Source of the DNA: a virus
Length of the DNA stretch: 39,902 nucleotides
Strand: one strand, 5' to 3'
IMG/VR virus record: IMGVR_UViG_3300032092_000082
Coordinates: 1 to 39,902 of that record
Made by a program: the position numbers and the translations under genes. Below, piece by piece: positions 29,686 through 36,844 of the stretch. Each line of letters starts with the position of its first letter. Positions within the stretch are counted from its first letter, which is position 1. The notes under the pieces are model-generated. The model did not search any database. It had not been told where the DNA came from and saw only the letters and a list, made by a program, of their open reading frames with translations.

Positions 29686-30418
29686 CGCCAGGAAGGAGCC
29701 CGTAGCGTGTCTTGACTTCCTGAGTGACCGCCTTTGCCAGGACCTCGTTCGCCTTCCTGAGCGTTGGTGACTGGTCCTGGAAGTCCGCGTTGATGATGCG
29801 CGCGTAGAGATCCCAGAGCTTGTCCTGGTCGAGATCGCCGACCGTCTCTGCCATCGCGTATGCGACCTGGCTCACGATGCGATCCGAAACTTGCTCGCGC
29901 GAAGAAGTAACTTCCTCCTGCTGGTAACCAGAAGCCTGAGAACTTGATGTAACTTCCGGAGTAGCGGGTAGGTAGCCTGTCGGTTCTTGTTGGTTCTTCT
30001 TTTGGTTACTGTCGCACTCTGAGACTTTGGATCGCTCACTCTGAGACTTTGGATCGTCAGAGTGAGACTTTGGATCGCCCTCCTTCAGCCGCACAATCTT
30101 GTGTGCATAGAGCCACTCGTCGTACGAAATGAACTCCAGCTGGTCGTCCAGGTTGACTGAAATCAGGTCCGAGGTACGACCACCACGGCTCTGCGATGAG
30201 CGCTTGATCCTGGCGATCAGGCCGACCTGTTCCAGGTACGCCAGGGCGCGGTTGATCGTGCTGCGACCGAGGCCCGTGTCGTCGGCCAGGAGGGCCTGAG
30301 AGGGCCAGCAGACACCCGACTGGTCGGTGCGTGCTGCCAGCGCCCTCAGGACCGTCCTGGGCGTCTTGTGGAGGCTCTTGAAGCGGTCGCGCACGAACTC
30401 CTCGTCGCGGAAGGTCAT
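29666..30418 (-). CDS. Helix-turn-helix replication initiator-like protein
   Basis: 250 aa, ATG 30418, overlapping the primase-helicase stop. The N-terminal ~85 residues form a winged helix (VLRALAARTDQSGVCWPSQA, then GLGRSTINRALAYLEQVGLI), the HTH_36-type domain used by phage replication initiators and DnaD-like loaders. A polar linker (residues ~113-170) is encoded by the iteron repeats. The C-terminal helical part (AYAMAETVGDLDQDKLWDLY) may contact the helicase. Position next to the primase-helicase supports origin recognition or helicase loading. The role is inferred, the domain call is solid. Confidence 0.8.
   Translation of the reverse strand: MTFRDEEFVRDRFKSLHKTPRTVLRALAARTDQSGVCWPSQALLADDTGLGRSTINRALAYLEQVGLIARIKRSSQSRGGRTSDLISVNLDDQLEFISYDEWLYAHKIVRLKEGDPKSHSDDPKSQSERSKVSECDSNQKKNQQEPTGYLPATPEVTSSSQASGYQQEEVTSSREQVSDRIVSQVAYAMAETVGDLDQDKLWDLYARIINADFQDQSPTLRKANEVLAKAVTQEVKTRYGLLPGGEADVR
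30015..30077. repeat. Three iteron-like direct repeats, candidate replication origin
   Basis: CACTCTGAGACTTTGGATCG at 30015-30034 and identical at 30037-30056; a third copy at 30058-30077 differs at three bases (CAGAGT for CACTCT). Start-to-start spacing is 22 and 21 nt, two turns of the helix. CACTCTGA (30037-30044) and TCAGAGTG (30057-30064) form an inverted repeat. A T-rich stretch lies alongside at about 29981-30010. They are inside the initiator-like gene, as in phage lambda where the origin iterons lie in gene O. Confidence 0.7.
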
Positions 30419-32622
30419 GCGTCACCACCGAACATCGAGACATCCTCGAAGCCGTCGGGCAACGAGCGCTCGGCCAGGCCGTGCTCCTGCTCCCACGAGG
30501 TGGCGTCCTTCTCCTTGTCGTACTTGAACCGGAGAATCGGCGGCCGTCCATTTGTCTTCTCGAAGGAGCCGCGAGAGAGGGCGTCGATGTAGTGGGGGCG
30601 AACAGTGGCCACCGATACGCCATAGCGAGCGGCTGCCATGTTGAGGAAGTCATCCTCGGTCGTCGGGCACGCCTCCAGGAGCATCTGCTCGAGCGATTCG
30701 GCGCTCGGCCGACTCCACTTCTCGTTGGAGCGCTCAGCCTCCTGGTAGTACTCGTCGTGCGAGTACGGGGTGATCGCCGAGTATGCGATCGACGTGCGGT
30801 CGCGGTACAGCGCCAGGGGCTCGGGTGCGGCGTGGTCACGGAAAGCGGTGAACGTCGCAATCGAGTTGAACGGGTTCTCCACCGAACGGTTCAGGAAGTT
30901 CAGCAGGATGGTCGCGTTCGGCCACCCGGTCCAGAGGAACGACCCCGCCACCGAATCCGGATCGGCAATGTCGTTGTTCTCCTTCGCCTTGCCGCCCTGC
31001 GACTTCTTCATGTGATGCGTCATGACGACCGAGACGCCCGTGTTGTGGATGACCTTGTCGAGGACCTCGAACGCCTTCATCAGGCTCTTCGACGACTCCA
31101 TGTCCGCCAGGAACTTGTAGGCGGTGTCCAGGATCACGACCTCGGCACCGTTCTGCTCCACCAGCTGAGCGAGCACGTCGTACGCACCCTCGTGGTCGAG
31201 GCGGAGAAGGTGGTCGTGGTCGATGAGGAGGTTCTCCATCGCGGCGCCGTAGGCCGGTCGCTTCTCGATCAACTCGTGGAGACGCGTGAACAGTGAGTAC
31301 TTGCTCAGCTCGCGGTCCAATAGCAGAGTCCTGACGCCACCGTGACGGACGGCCTCAGGGTCGAAGCCGTCCTGCCCCAGGTTGTTGATGGGGAAGCGGT
31401 CCAGGAAGGAGACACCCGCCGACAGTGAGAGGGCGAGGTTGTCCACGAAGATCGACTTTCCGACCTTTGGACGGCCGGCGATAAGCAGACGGCCACCACG
31501 CGGGAGGATTCCCTCAGCCACGAGGAACGTAGCGGTCTCGGGCGGACTCTCGGAGATCTCCGCCAGGCTCAACACCTTGTAGGGAGTAGCCCGCTTTCCG
31601 GTCGCCAACTCCGCGAAGTCAGCGTTGGAGTGACCGTCTCGCATGAAGAAGTCGTTGATATCCGTCTTGCGGACATCTTCATCCTCAGGCAGCGGGAGGA
31701 CGATGTTCCGGGCACGCCACCCGATATCCTCCAGCCGCTTCATCGCAGCTTCCTGTCCAGGGTTGTGCCCCTGGCAGCGTCCGTGCGACTCGCACATCCG
31801 GCAGACCTTGCCCTCGTCAGGCTTGTCATAGATGTGGTGCTCGGGGTTGTCGTTGTCGAAGCAGATCAGGACCTTGCGAGCCTTGATGAACTTGGCCTGC
31901 CACTCCGGCCGCCACTGAGAAGCGCCGGGTACAGCCACGGCGGCGTACCCCATCTGGACGAGCAGCATGGCCTTCTGCTCACCCTCGCAAAGGAACACCT
32001 GTCCATCTGCGTCGCCGATTGCATCCTGGGCGTTGAAGAGGGTCGTGGTCGAGCCCTCTTCCCAGGTGTACTTCTTCTTGCCGCCGTCCGGGTTGTAGTA
32101 GCGGAAGAGGACGGGCCGGCGTCCCTCGAGATACGGAATCACGTATCGGCCATGCTCGGCGTCGTAGCCGAGGCGGAACCGCTCAATGGTGGTGTCCGTC
32201 AGGCCATGGTCATAGAAGGGCTTGCGGAGCGCCGTGGTCAGGAGGCGCTCGTACTCCTTGAGCTGCGTCTCCTTGCTCTTGAAGGCGGTGACGTAGTCGT
32301 CTTCGACGTCGATGCCGAAGAAACGCTCAAGCGTCTGAAGGTTGCCGCGCTCGCCACATGAGGCCGAGTGGCAGGTGTAGAGACCGCTCTCGGCGTTGAC
32401 GTAGAAGTTGGGGCTCTTGTTCCTGGCAACCGAGCCGGGGCCCTCGTGGAAGGGGCAGGCAAACGAGTACTGCCCGCTCTGCGGCTTCTTGCTCCTTGCG
32501 GGGTGGCCGTTGTCTTCGAGGAGACGGAGGACGGCTTCACCCTCGGTTGCTGAGGCTCGGTGTCCGAGGTTCGTGTTGGGTCGGGCATTTCGGGCGGATT
32601 CCACCAAAGTAAGGCGAGTCAT
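30415..32622 (-). CDS. Primase-helicase (CHC2 zinc, Toprim, RecA-like ATPase)
   Basis: 735 aa, ATG 32622. Synthesises RNA primers and unwinds DNA at the fork. The N-terminal zinc domain shows CPFHEG (56-61) and CHSASCGERG (84-93). Toprim: FLCEGEQKAML with Glu213, and CFDNDNP (255-260). A CxxC-x5-C insertion (VCRMCESHGRC, 273-283) lies just after the acidic Toprim motif. The C-terminal ATPase has Walker A GRPKVGKS (383-390), Walker B VVILDT (495-500) and THHMKK (535-540), of the RepA/AAA_25 type. The upstream 28-codon ORF overlaps its start (ATGA). The last ~60 residues may be a winged-helix tail. Confidence 0.92.
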   Translation of the reverse strand: MTRLTLVESARNARPNTNLGHRASATEGEAVLRLLEDNGHPARSKKPQSGQYSFACPFHEGPGSVARNKSPNFYVNAESGLYTCHSASCGERGNLQTLERFFGIDVEDDYVTAFKSKETQLKEYERLLTTALRKPFYDHGLTDTTIERFRLGYDAEHGRYVIPYLEGRRPVLFRYYNPDGGKKKYTWEEGSTTTLFNAQDAIGDADGQVFLCEGEQKAMLLVQMGYAAVAVPGASQWRPEWQAKFIKARKVLICFDNDNPEHHIYDKPDEGKVCRMCESHGRCQGHNPGQEAAMKRLEDIGWRARNIVLPLPEDEDVRKTDINDFFMRDGHSNADFAELATGKRATPYKVLSLAEISESPPETATFLVAEGILPRGGRLLIAGRPKVGKSIFVDNLALSLSAGVSFLDRFPINNLGQDGFDPEAVRHGGVRTLLLDRELSKYSLFTRLHELIEKRPAYGAAMENLLIDHDHLLRLDHEGAYDVLAQLVEQNGAEVVILDTAYKFLADMESSKSLMKAFEVLDKVIHNTGVSVVMTHHMKKSQGGKAKENNDIADPDSVAGSFLWTGWPNATILLNFLNRSVENPFNSIATFTAFRDHAAPEPLALYRDRTSIAYSAITPYSHDEYYQEAERSNEKWSRPSAESLEQMLLEACPTTEDDFLNMAAARYGVSVATVRPHYIDALSRGSFEKTNGRPPILRFKYDKEKDATSWEQEHGLAERSLPDGFEDVSMFGGDA

Positions 32623-32705
32623 GCCGCACCGCCCAGACGCCCATCAGAATTGCTATGTGCATTGCACTTGCTTTCGACCGCGTGGTCTGCTTTCCTAGTC
32701 GACAA
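32619..32705 (-). CDS. Short leader ORF before the primase-helicase, 28 aa
   Basis: TTG 32705 follows AGGAG (about 8 nt upstream) in the repeated 22-nt leader, and the 28 codons end at TGA 32619-32621, overlapping the primase ATG as ATGA. The peptide is polar (LSTRKADHAVESKCNAHSNS) with no fold expected. The primase itself has no good Shine-Dalgarno, so translation of this ORF could deliver ribosomes to it. A palindrome GTGCA-A-TGCAC lies inside. Real translation is inferred only. Confidence 0.5.
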   Translation of the reverse strand: MSTRKADHAVESKCNAHSNSDGRLGGAA

Positions 32706-32713
32706 GGCGACTA

Positions 32714-32735
32714 CTCCTCTGCTGTTGGTAGCGGC
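32714..32735 (-). promoter_or_regulatory. Repeated 22-nt minus-strand leader, copy 1
   Basis: On the - strand it reads GCCGCTACCAACA then GCAGAGGAG, ending in the Shine-Dalgarno, and is followed by a TTG start. It matches the leader at 35776-35797 at 20 of 22 bases. Both copies lie at the start of transcription units of the - strand arm, so they probably represent shared 5' leaders or operator-type sites. Confidence 0.6.
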
Positions 32736-32754
32736 GAGACTGTTAGGACGCTGT

Positions 32755-32784
32755 GGGGCCGGGGTGTTGGCGCACCCCGGCCCC
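32755..32784 (-). terminator. 12-bp hairpin between SSB-like gene and primase leader
   Basis: GGGGCCGGGGTG (32755-32766) and CACCCCGGCCCC (32773-32784) pair perfectly around a 6-nt loop. It lies 25 nt downstream of the SSB-like stop, with little T-rich sequence after it. Likely a terminator that separates the recombination genes from the primase transcript, which then needs its own promoter. Confidence 0.72.
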
Positions 32785-32808
32785 AGCCATGTTCTGAGGA
32801 GTTACAGA

Positions 32809-33321
32809 TCAGAACGGAGGCTCGTCCAGCGGGTCCACCTTCGGTGCCGGTGCCGCAGCAGCGGCGGTAGCACCGATCGGGAGCAGCGTGTCCACCTGCT
32901 GACCGAGGAACGGCTTGCCGGTCTTCGGGTTGGTGGTCCGCTTCTCGTAGGTCGCGGTGAGAGCGCGAGCCTTCTTACCGATCAGCAGATCCGTGTCCAG
33001 CTCGAAGCCGACACCGATCTCCATCCCGAACAGCGCCTCCACGTACTGCTTCAGCTTGTTCTCGGGAGTGTTCACGAGGCGGAACGGGGCGCTACCCCAG
33101 ATCTTGCCCCCGACGACCTCTGCTGCGAGGTCCTCAGCGGACATGGATCCATCCCCGACCGCCTGAACGCCGTCGACGCGGAACTGGAACTCGAGCTTCT
33201 GCCACGTGCCGTTGCGACCCTCGACGTCCTTCAGGGTGATGTCCTCGCAGGTCACGTTGATGATCGACTCAGCGGGAATGACGGTGAACTCCACCGCCTC
33301 CTGATTGGTGATGCTTGCCAT
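32809..33321 (-). CDS. Single-strand-DNA-binding-like protein
   Basis: 170 aa from ATG 33321 (GAGAGGAACG upstream); the longer frame upstream is not needed. Beta-rich, with strands SIINVTCEDITLKDVEG, WQKLEFQFRVDG and LTATYEKRTTNP. The Ala/Pro linker and acidic-aromatic end KVDPLDEPPF match the C-terminal tail by which SSB proteins recruit partners. No classic SSB OB-fold motif was recognised, so it may be one of the divergent phage SSB types. Placed between Sak4 and primase genes. Terminator hairpin follows. Confidence 0.72.
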   Translation of the reverse strand: MASITNQEAVEFTVIPAESIINVTCEDITLKDVEGRNGTWQKLEFQFRVDGVQAVGDGSMSAEDLAAEVVGGKIWGSAPFRLVNTPENKLKQYVEALFGMEIGVGFELDTDLLIGKKARALTATYEKRTTNPKTGKPFLGQQVDTLLPIGATAAAAAPAPKVDPLDEPPF

Positions 33322-33380
33322 GTTGCGACGTTCCTCTCGTGCGTGGTTGTTTGGATGCGTGTTGCGATCTTGCGTGCGTG

Positions 33381-33809
33381 CTACTTGTTGCTGACTTGTG
33401 CGATGTAGCACTTCGTGCACTGCCACTTCCCGAAGCGGGTGCGGCTGAGCAGACCAATCTCCTGGTCGTCGATGGGCTGCTCGCACGTCTCACAAGTGCC
33501 GTTCTCGATTGCGATGGGAACGGCTCCAAGCTTCTCTTCGAGAAGCTGCTCGGCCTCCTTGTCCGCTGCCACCGCCGCCGAACCCTCGCTCGGAGAATCG
33601 GCAGTGGACTCGGCAGGAGTTACCTCCCCCTCGTCAGGCGTCACGGGCGTGACGGTCGGCTTCGCGCCGGCCTGAATGAGGGAGTTGATCAGCGTGGCCC
33701 GGGGCTTCGACTTGCCCGATTCGAGGTCATAAGCCTCCTGCGCCCGGGTCAAATCGCCGTCGACGTAGGCCAGAACTTCCTCAATCGTCCCCGAGATACT
33801 CGGGGTCAC
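33381..33809 (-). CDS. Zinc-ribbon protein, 142 aa
   Basis: GTG 33809 overlaps the Sak4-like stop (GTGA); GTG 33842 in the same frame gives 11 more residues but a longer overlap. An N-terminal helical region (GTIEEVLAYVDGDLTRAQEA) is followed by a disordered Pro/Ser/Glu linker and a C-terminal ribbon with CETCEQPI and CTKCYIAQ. Recalled from actinophage recombination loci. Function unknown, possibly a Sak4 partner. Confidence 0.7.
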   Translation of the reverse strand: MTPSISGTIEEVLAYVDGDLTRAQEAYDLESGKSKPRATLINSLIQAGAKPTVTPVTPDEGEVTPAESTADSPSEGSAAVAADKEAEQLLEEKLGAVPIAIENGTCETCEQPIDDQEIGLLSRTRFGKWQCTKCYIAQVSNK

Positions 33810-34927
33810 GCTTTTGGGCTGGCGGTCTCCTTCGCGTGCCACTGGACGAACGGCATCATCTCTGCGATCGGGTCGTCACACTTGCCCTCAGCGGCATCGG
33901 CCTGGACGGCACGCCACATCTTCACGAACTGGCGAGCCTCGCCCATCGTGATCTCTCGGATCTGATCCTCCGGGAAGCCGAGGCCCAGCGCGTCGTAGAC
34001 CTTCTTGACGTGCGTGATTGCGACCGAGTTGACCTTCTCGTTGTCATCGGACGGCGGCCCGGACGGTGCAGAAGGAGTCGGAGCCGAAGTCTCTGCCGGG
34101 GTCGGCTCGGACTGGCTCGAAATTTCTGTCACTTTCTCCGTGACCTGAATGTCGACCGGGGCCGGGTGGCTGTCGGCGACCGCCTTGCGACCCTCGACGG
34201 CTGCCGCGTAGAGCGCCTGGAACGTCGGCTCGATCACGTCAGGCAGACGGCCAGCGGCACGGTTGCCGAGGAAGTCGTAGGTCTCGTCACCCTCAGCCCG
34301 GAGCCAGTACTTCGTGTACGGGCTTCCGTCGGGACGGATCTCCTGCTTGCGGAAGGAGAGCAGCGAGTAGCCCACCATTCCAGCGATCTCCTCAGCGATC
34401 GCGCCCTGGAGGGCAGGAAGAACACGCGTCCGAACATCGTCGCCCTTACCGAGTTCCGCGCTCTTCGTGTGAACCAGGAAGAAGACGTGGAGGTCGAGTG
34501 AGGTGAACGAACGGATGATCTGGGTCATCTCGTCCTTCAGCCACGCCCAATCGTCGCGGAGGAACTGCGACTGGCGAGTATCGCGGAGGCGCTCCTGCTT
34601 CATGAGCTGCTGAAGCGTGTCCACCGTGTCGATCGCCACTGCCTCGATCGCCGGCATACCCAGCTTCTCGGCAGCGTCAGCCCGCATCGAGTCCTGGCTC
34701 AGGACGAGATGGAGGCGCTGGAGGTCGGCCAGGGAGTTGACCGTCACATACGGGATGTTCTTGTGAGCGATCGACTGAAGGTTGTTCGCGTGCGGCTCGG
34801 TGTCCGCGATCACGATGTTCGGGACCGTCCCCAGGAACGACGTCTTGCCGCTCTTTGGGGGGCCCGAGATCATGACCTTGAGGCGATCGGGGAAGTCGTC
34901 TCCCCCGGTCCTCTTGAAGAGTGTCAT
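33806..34927 (-). CDS. Sak4-like RecA-fold recombination ATPase
   Basis: 373 aa from ATG 34927 with AGAGAGG upstream; the frame stays open further upstream but that part overlaps the nuclease gene and looks like out-of-frame sequence. Walker A GPPKSGKT (22-29), Walker B-type AVAIDTVDTL, and a FFLVHT strand follow the AAA_24/Sak4 pattern of short phage RecA-like single-strand annealing proteins. The C-terminal ~120 residues (Pro/Ser linker and a small helical domain) are variable. With the Cas4-like nuclease and SSB it forms a recombination set. Confidence 0.85.
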   Translation of the reverse strand: MTLFKRTGGDDFPDRLKVMISGPPKSGKTSFLGTVPNIVIADTEPHANNLQSIAHKNIPYVTVNSLADLQRLHLVLSQDSMRADAAEKLGMPAIEAVAIDTVDTLQQLMKQERLRDTRQSQFLRDDWAWLKDEMTQIIRSFTSLDLHVFFLVHTKSAELGKGDDVRTRVLPALQGAIAEEIAGMVGYSLLSFRKQEIRPDGSPYTKYWLRAEGDETYDFLGNRAAGRLPDVIEPTFQALYAAAVEGRKAVADSHPAPVDIQVTEKVTEISSQSEPTPAETSAPTPSAPSGPPSDDNEKVNSVAITHVKKVYDALGLGFPEDQIREITMGEARQFVKMWRAVQADAAEGKCDDPIAEMMPFVQWHAKETASPKA

Positions 34928-34962
34928 GTCGTGCCTCTCTGCTGGTTGCTGCTTGCTGTTTG

Positions 34963-35769
34963 CTAGTCGTCGATGGGTTCGAGTCCGCACTTCTCGCGGA
35001 ACTCGCAGTACCGACAACTCTCGCCGCTGATGTTGGGAACGAAGATCCGCATTGCGACCGAGTCTGAGAGCGCATTGACCGCGTGAATCAGGCGGTTGTA
35101 CTGCGCTGGTCCCCGCTCTCCGGCGTCCATGCGCTTCGGGCCCTTGAGTGCGACCCATTCGCCATGGCGGGGGAAACTGGACACCCGCTCGAACAGGGCT
35201 TCGCCGTCAGGCATCCCCGTCCAGAACTCGGGTTGAGTGGTGGCGTAGGAGTACGCCGTGAACTGAAGGTTGTCCGCGAGCCAGTCGTAGGTCGGGGCCT
35301 TCGCGTTGGTCTTGTAGTCGGAGACCAGGAGGACGCGCTGGTTGATCTTCGGCACGTACCGGATCAGCAACTTGTCAATGGTTCCGTGGAGGACGTGTCC
35401 GTCGCCGATCGGGACGTCGAACTCGTACTCGCGTCCGAGAACCACGTCGGAGTCCCACTGGATCAGGGGCCACCAGTCGCGCAGGATCTTCTCACCCTGC
35501 TCCTGGTACTTCCGCCAGTTGGTGCCCTTGACGTAGTAGTCGATCGCGTACTCAGCGCCCATGGATTCCGGGTCCAGCCACAGGCGCTTGAACCGCTCGA
35601 CGGCTCCCTCAAGGTCCTTGTTGACCTCGAGCCACAGCACACAGTCGTGGACGATCGACCCGAAGGTCAGCGCTCCGCTCTGCTTGCGCGGCAGGCCGTC
35701 GATGTGCGTGTACCTGTAGGCGAGGGGGCAGCGGCCCCAGAGAGCGAGATCAGATTGGCGTACCTTCAA
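34963..35769 (-). CDS. Cas4/RecB-like PD-(D/E)XK exonuclease with Fe-S cluster
   Basis: 268 aa, TTG 35769 behind GGGGAGGG. The nuclease core shows GTIDKLL (Asp132), SDYKTN (Asp151, Lys153) and the LQFTAY helix (Gln169) of the RecB/Cas4 group. Cys14 and Cys252, Cys255, Cys261 (CRYCEFREKC) are placed like the four ligands of an AddB/Cas4 iron-sulfur cluster. Likely generates 3' single strands for the Sak4-like protein. No CRISPR array or Cas1 is present, so a recombination role is preferred. First gene downstream of the second repeated leader. Confidence 0.88.
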   Translation of the reverse strand: MKVRQSDLALWGRCPLAYRYTHIDGLPRKQSGALTFGSIVHDCVLWLEVNKDLEGAVERFKRLWLDPESMGAEYAIDYYVKGTNWRKYQEQGEKILRDWWPLIQWDSDVVLGREYEFDVPIGDGHVLHGTIDKLLIRYVPKINQRVLLVSDYKTNAKAPTYDWLADNLQFTAYSYATTQPEFWTGMPDGEALFERVSSFPRHGEWVALKGPKRMDAGERGPAQYNRLIHAVNALSDSVAMRIFVPNISGESCRYCEFREKCGLEPIDD

Positions 35770-35775
35770 CCCACC

Positions 35776-35797
35776 CTCCCCTGGTGTTGGTAGCGGC
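35776..35797 (-). promoter_or_regulatory. Repeated 22-nt minus-strand leader, copy 2
   Basis: On the - strand GCCGCTACCAACA then CCAGGGGAG, followed by a TTG start at 35769. It differs from copy 1 (32714-32735) at two of 22 bases. It stands at the head of the nuclease-Sak4-SSB unit. Confidence 0.6.
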
Positions 35798-35944
35798 TAT
35801 GCCGTTGGCGCGGCGGAAGCGATCGCAAGTGATCGCGGGAGAGCAGTTGTACATGCCGAACAGGGTCCGTTGCAAGGACCCGGTTTCCGAACGGTGTGTC
35901 GCGCTGCTCACATAGAGAACGCTAGTGGACCCCTCCGACAGGCC
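35798..35944 (-). other. Upstream region of the recombination operon
   Basis: About 150 nt without a gene, between the membrane-protein cluster and the nuclease gene. On the - strand a possible promoter, TTGCAA, 18-nt spacer, TACAAC, covers about 35846-35875. GGGTCC and GGACCC (35863-35881) form a 6-bp inverted repeat overlapping that -35, a possible operator or terminator. GATCGC is repeated at 35821 and 35831, with a GCGATCGC palindrome. None is proven. Confidence 0.45.
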
Positions 35945-36064
35945 TCACTTCCGCCACTTCCTCCAGATGCACCACGCGGTCGACAGCCAGACCACATCAA
36001 TCAGCACCGCCCCCAGGAGGATGGCGGGCAGGTGCCCCAGGTACCACGCCAGGAAGTCAGTCAT
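35945..36064 (-). CDS. Single-pass membrane miniprotein, 39 aa
   Basis: ATG 36064 overlaps the previous stop (ATGA). One hydrophobic segment (LGHLPAILLGAVLIDVVWLS) and a basic C-terminus (WRKWRK). The size and membership in a run of membrane genes fit a small lysis or accessory protein, but this is inferred. Ends before the gap that precedes the nuclease operon. Confidence 0.62.
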   Translation of the reverse strand: MTDFLAWYLGHLPAILLGAVLIDVVWLSTAWCIWRKWRK

Positions 36065-36405
36065 GCCTCAGGTATGGGCGGCAGCTCTGGAGGGACTCCA
36101 CCAAGAGCGATGATCTCTTCCCGCATCTGGCGGTTCATCCTTCGCACGACCTCAACCTCGGTCTTGAGGAGAGCGATCTGGTCGTGGAGGTCGCTGACGT
36201 CCTGGGTCAACTCCTTGACGGAATCCTTCAGGGTGACGTTCTCCGTGCGGAGCTCGGCCCTCAAGTCGGCTGCAATCTCGCTGTCCTCCTTGGGCCGCGA
36301 CAGCCACTTGTTGACGACAGCGAGAATTACGCCGGAGAACAGGGTTCCGATGAGTGCCCAAAGGCCAGCGTACTCAGTGAATACGCTGGAGCTAACCTCC
36401 GTCAT
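36061..36405 (-). CDS. Membrane protein with coiled coil, 114 aa
   Basis: ATG 36405. A short N-terminus, one transmembrane helix (LWALIGTLFSGVILAVVNKW), then a long coiled coil (LRAELRTENVTLKDSVKELT and VSDLHDQIALLKTEVEVVRR) and a Pro-rich end. This architecture is common for phage holin-like or spanin-like accessory proteins in actinophages. Location after tail genes supports a lysis role; no endolysin is in view. Confidence 0.68.
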   Translation of the reverse strand: MTEVSSSVFTEYAGLWALIGTLFSGVILAVVNKWLSRPKEDSEIAADLRAELRTENVTLKDSVKELTQDVSDLHDQIALLKTEVEVVRRMNRQMREEIIALGGVPPELPPIPEA

Positions 36406-36844
36406 CGCAAGTCCTGGCCCTGAGGTCTGCCTTGTTCCCTAGGTAGACGGCCGCACACAGCAGCCCTGATGCGAGGGGGGCAAGCCAGAAAAACTCGTCA
36501 AGGGGGACGTAGATGACGATGAGGACGCCGACGTAGGTGAAGAGGATGAACGCGGCGTAGTCGAGGATTGCTCGAGCCTTGAGGAAGCGGCATCCCCAGA
36601 ACGGGAGGATTATCATTGCGAGGCCCACGAAGATGGCGACGATTCGGATCCAGAACCCGCTAGTTAGGATGCCTGTCCCATTCAGGAATTCCTGGAGTGG
36701 GGACTGATCATTCGTCGGTGGGATGAATGAGTCTCGCTGGCCGTCGATCAGCGGAGTGACGGAGTTGAGGAGCAGGTAGATCCCGCACCAAATCTCTATG
36801 AGAGACAGCGTGAAGCGGGAGTGCTGGAGGAGTTTGTTAAACAT
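36392..36844 (-). CDS. Four-helix membrane protein, 150 aa
   Basis: ATG 36844. Four hydrophobic segments are visible: TLSLIEIWCGIYLLLNSV, IRIVAIFVGLAMIILPFWG, AFILFTYVGVLIVIYVP and WLAPLASGLLCAAVYLG. No transporter signature. Adjacent to another four-helix protein of equal size, so the pair could form a holin-type complex. Overlaps both neighbours. Confidence 0.72.
   Translation of the reverse strand: MFNKLLQHSRFTLSLIEIWCGIYLLLNSVTPLIDGQRDSFIPPTNDQSPLQEFLNGTGILTSGFWIRIVAIFVGLAMIILPFWGCRFLKARAILDYAAFILFTYVGVLIVIYVPLDEFFWLAPLASGLLCAAVYLGNKADLRARTCDDGG

Noticed and set aside
30015-30077. CRISPR array
   Set aside because: The three repeats are separated by only 1-2 bases with no spacers, and they lie in a coding gene; iterons fit better.
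33836-34501. + strand ORF of 221 codons
   Set aside because: Antisense to the Sak4-like ATPase; composition is that of a GC-bias shadow.
34963-35769. cas4 gene of a CRISPR system
   Set aside because: No cas1, cas2 or repeat array is present; Sak4-like and SSB-like neighbours indicate phage recombination.
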